Shown piece after piece: positions 63,801 to 64,000 of a DNA stretch of 64,000 nt; position 1 is the stretch's first letter; the number at the start of each line of letters is the position of its first letter. A model generated the notes under the pieces. The model made no database searches, was not told where the DNA came from, and saw only the letters and a program-made list of their open reading frames with translations. The position numbers and the translations under genes are program-made. The DNA is from Kuafuiihalomonas sp964473255 (GTDB lineage: Bacteria; Myxococcota; Kuafuiibacteriia; Kuafuiibacteriales; Kuafuiibacteriaceae), in the NCBI GenBank assembly GCA_964473255.1, contig CAYYOT010000016.1:7461-71460 (forward strand), given 5' to 3'.

Positions 63801-64000
63801 TCAGCGGCGGGGGCGGTCGACACTCGTCGCGAGGAGCGCCGACTCGTCCACGGAGAAGGTAGCGGCGATCCGCGCATAGTCGACTTCGGGAGACTCGACG
63901 AAGAAGCCCAGCGTGATCGTGCGCGCGGGTGGTTCGGGCTGGGGATCGAAGCCTGCCTTCTTCGCCGGCGGCTCGGGCTGCGGGTCGAAGCCTGCCTTCT
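63801..64000 (-). CDS. partial protein with GFDPQPEPP repeats
   Basis: The last 66 residues of a minus-strand gene that enters from the right edge; the stop is TGA at 63801-63803. It has two copies of a 13-residue unit (KAGFDPQPEPPAK and KAGFDPQPEPPAR), then ITLGFFVESPEVDYARIAATFSVDESALLATS. The upstream part is outside the window. The GFDPQPEPP motif recurs in uncharacterised bacterial proteins as I recall; function not known. Confidence 0.7.
   Translation of the reverse strand, partial: KAGFDPQPEPPAKKAGFDPQPEPPARTITLGFFVESPEVDYARIAATFSVDESALLATSVDRPRR

Overview
The window looks like chromosomal DNA of a high-GC, Gram-negative predator-type bacterium, most likely a myxobacterium or close relative (Myxococcota). 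This is inferred from content: many lipoproteins with Asp/Gly/Ala-rich linkers after the lipobox, kelch and ZU5/FN3 surface proteins, Cys-rich 'CxxGxC' domains, PEP-CTERM-like tails and a PUFA-type lipid synthase. No rRNA, tRNA, CRISPR array, IS element or prophage was recognised.

Left part (1-10.3 kb): a minus-strand operon of an acyl-CoA dehydrogenase followed by a giant iterative synthase that runs off the left edge (KS-AT-KS-ACPx4-KR-DH as far as visible). It resembles bacterial PUFA/'secondary lipid' synthases but has an inserted second KS, and Thr replaces the usual phosphopantetheine Ser in all four ACPs.

10.6-26.7 kb: a small lipoprotein, two coupled membrane proteins, two overlapping kelch lipoproteins and a secreted repeat protein with a sorting-type tail, a small lipoprotein, a DUF4136 remnant, a flavodoxin-like (HemG-type) protein, a ZU5/FN3 lipoprotein and gpsA.

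26.8-39.7 kb: a cupin and an intact DUF4136 lipoprotein, then a tight anaerobic CO dehydrogenase operon (cooF-cooS-cooC-NAD(P)H/FAD oxidoreductase). It is followed by a convergent operon of sn-glycerol-1-phosphate dehydrogenase and a HAD phosphatase, preceded by a small unknown protein. Next come a gingipain-like C25 peptidase, a thioredoxin-like [2Fe-2S] protein and a ferritin-like protein. The ferritin is separated by a Fur-box-like, AT-rich intergenic region from a small Cys/His ORF overlapping a His-repeat lipoprotein.

40.5-47 kb: a Cys-rich exported protein, an arsM-ECF sigma factor pair that overlap, a lipoprotein and a membrane histidine kinase.

47-64 kb: a run of surface lipoproteins (ZU5, LamG-like, pacifastin-like), a frameshifted outer membrane protein, a lipase-like hydrolase, several gene remnants, a 1448-residue FG-GAP/kelch secreted protein and, at the right edge, the end of a protein with GFDPQPEPP repeats.

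Several genes were found only by reading frames directly: the edge-truncated synthase (1-8602), the right-edge gene (63801-64000), and two proteins shorter than 60 residues (34817-34996, 39840-39989). Starts were chosen from signal peptides, Shine-Dalgarno sequences and overlaps. Everything is based on reading the sequence and memory of families; no database search was run.
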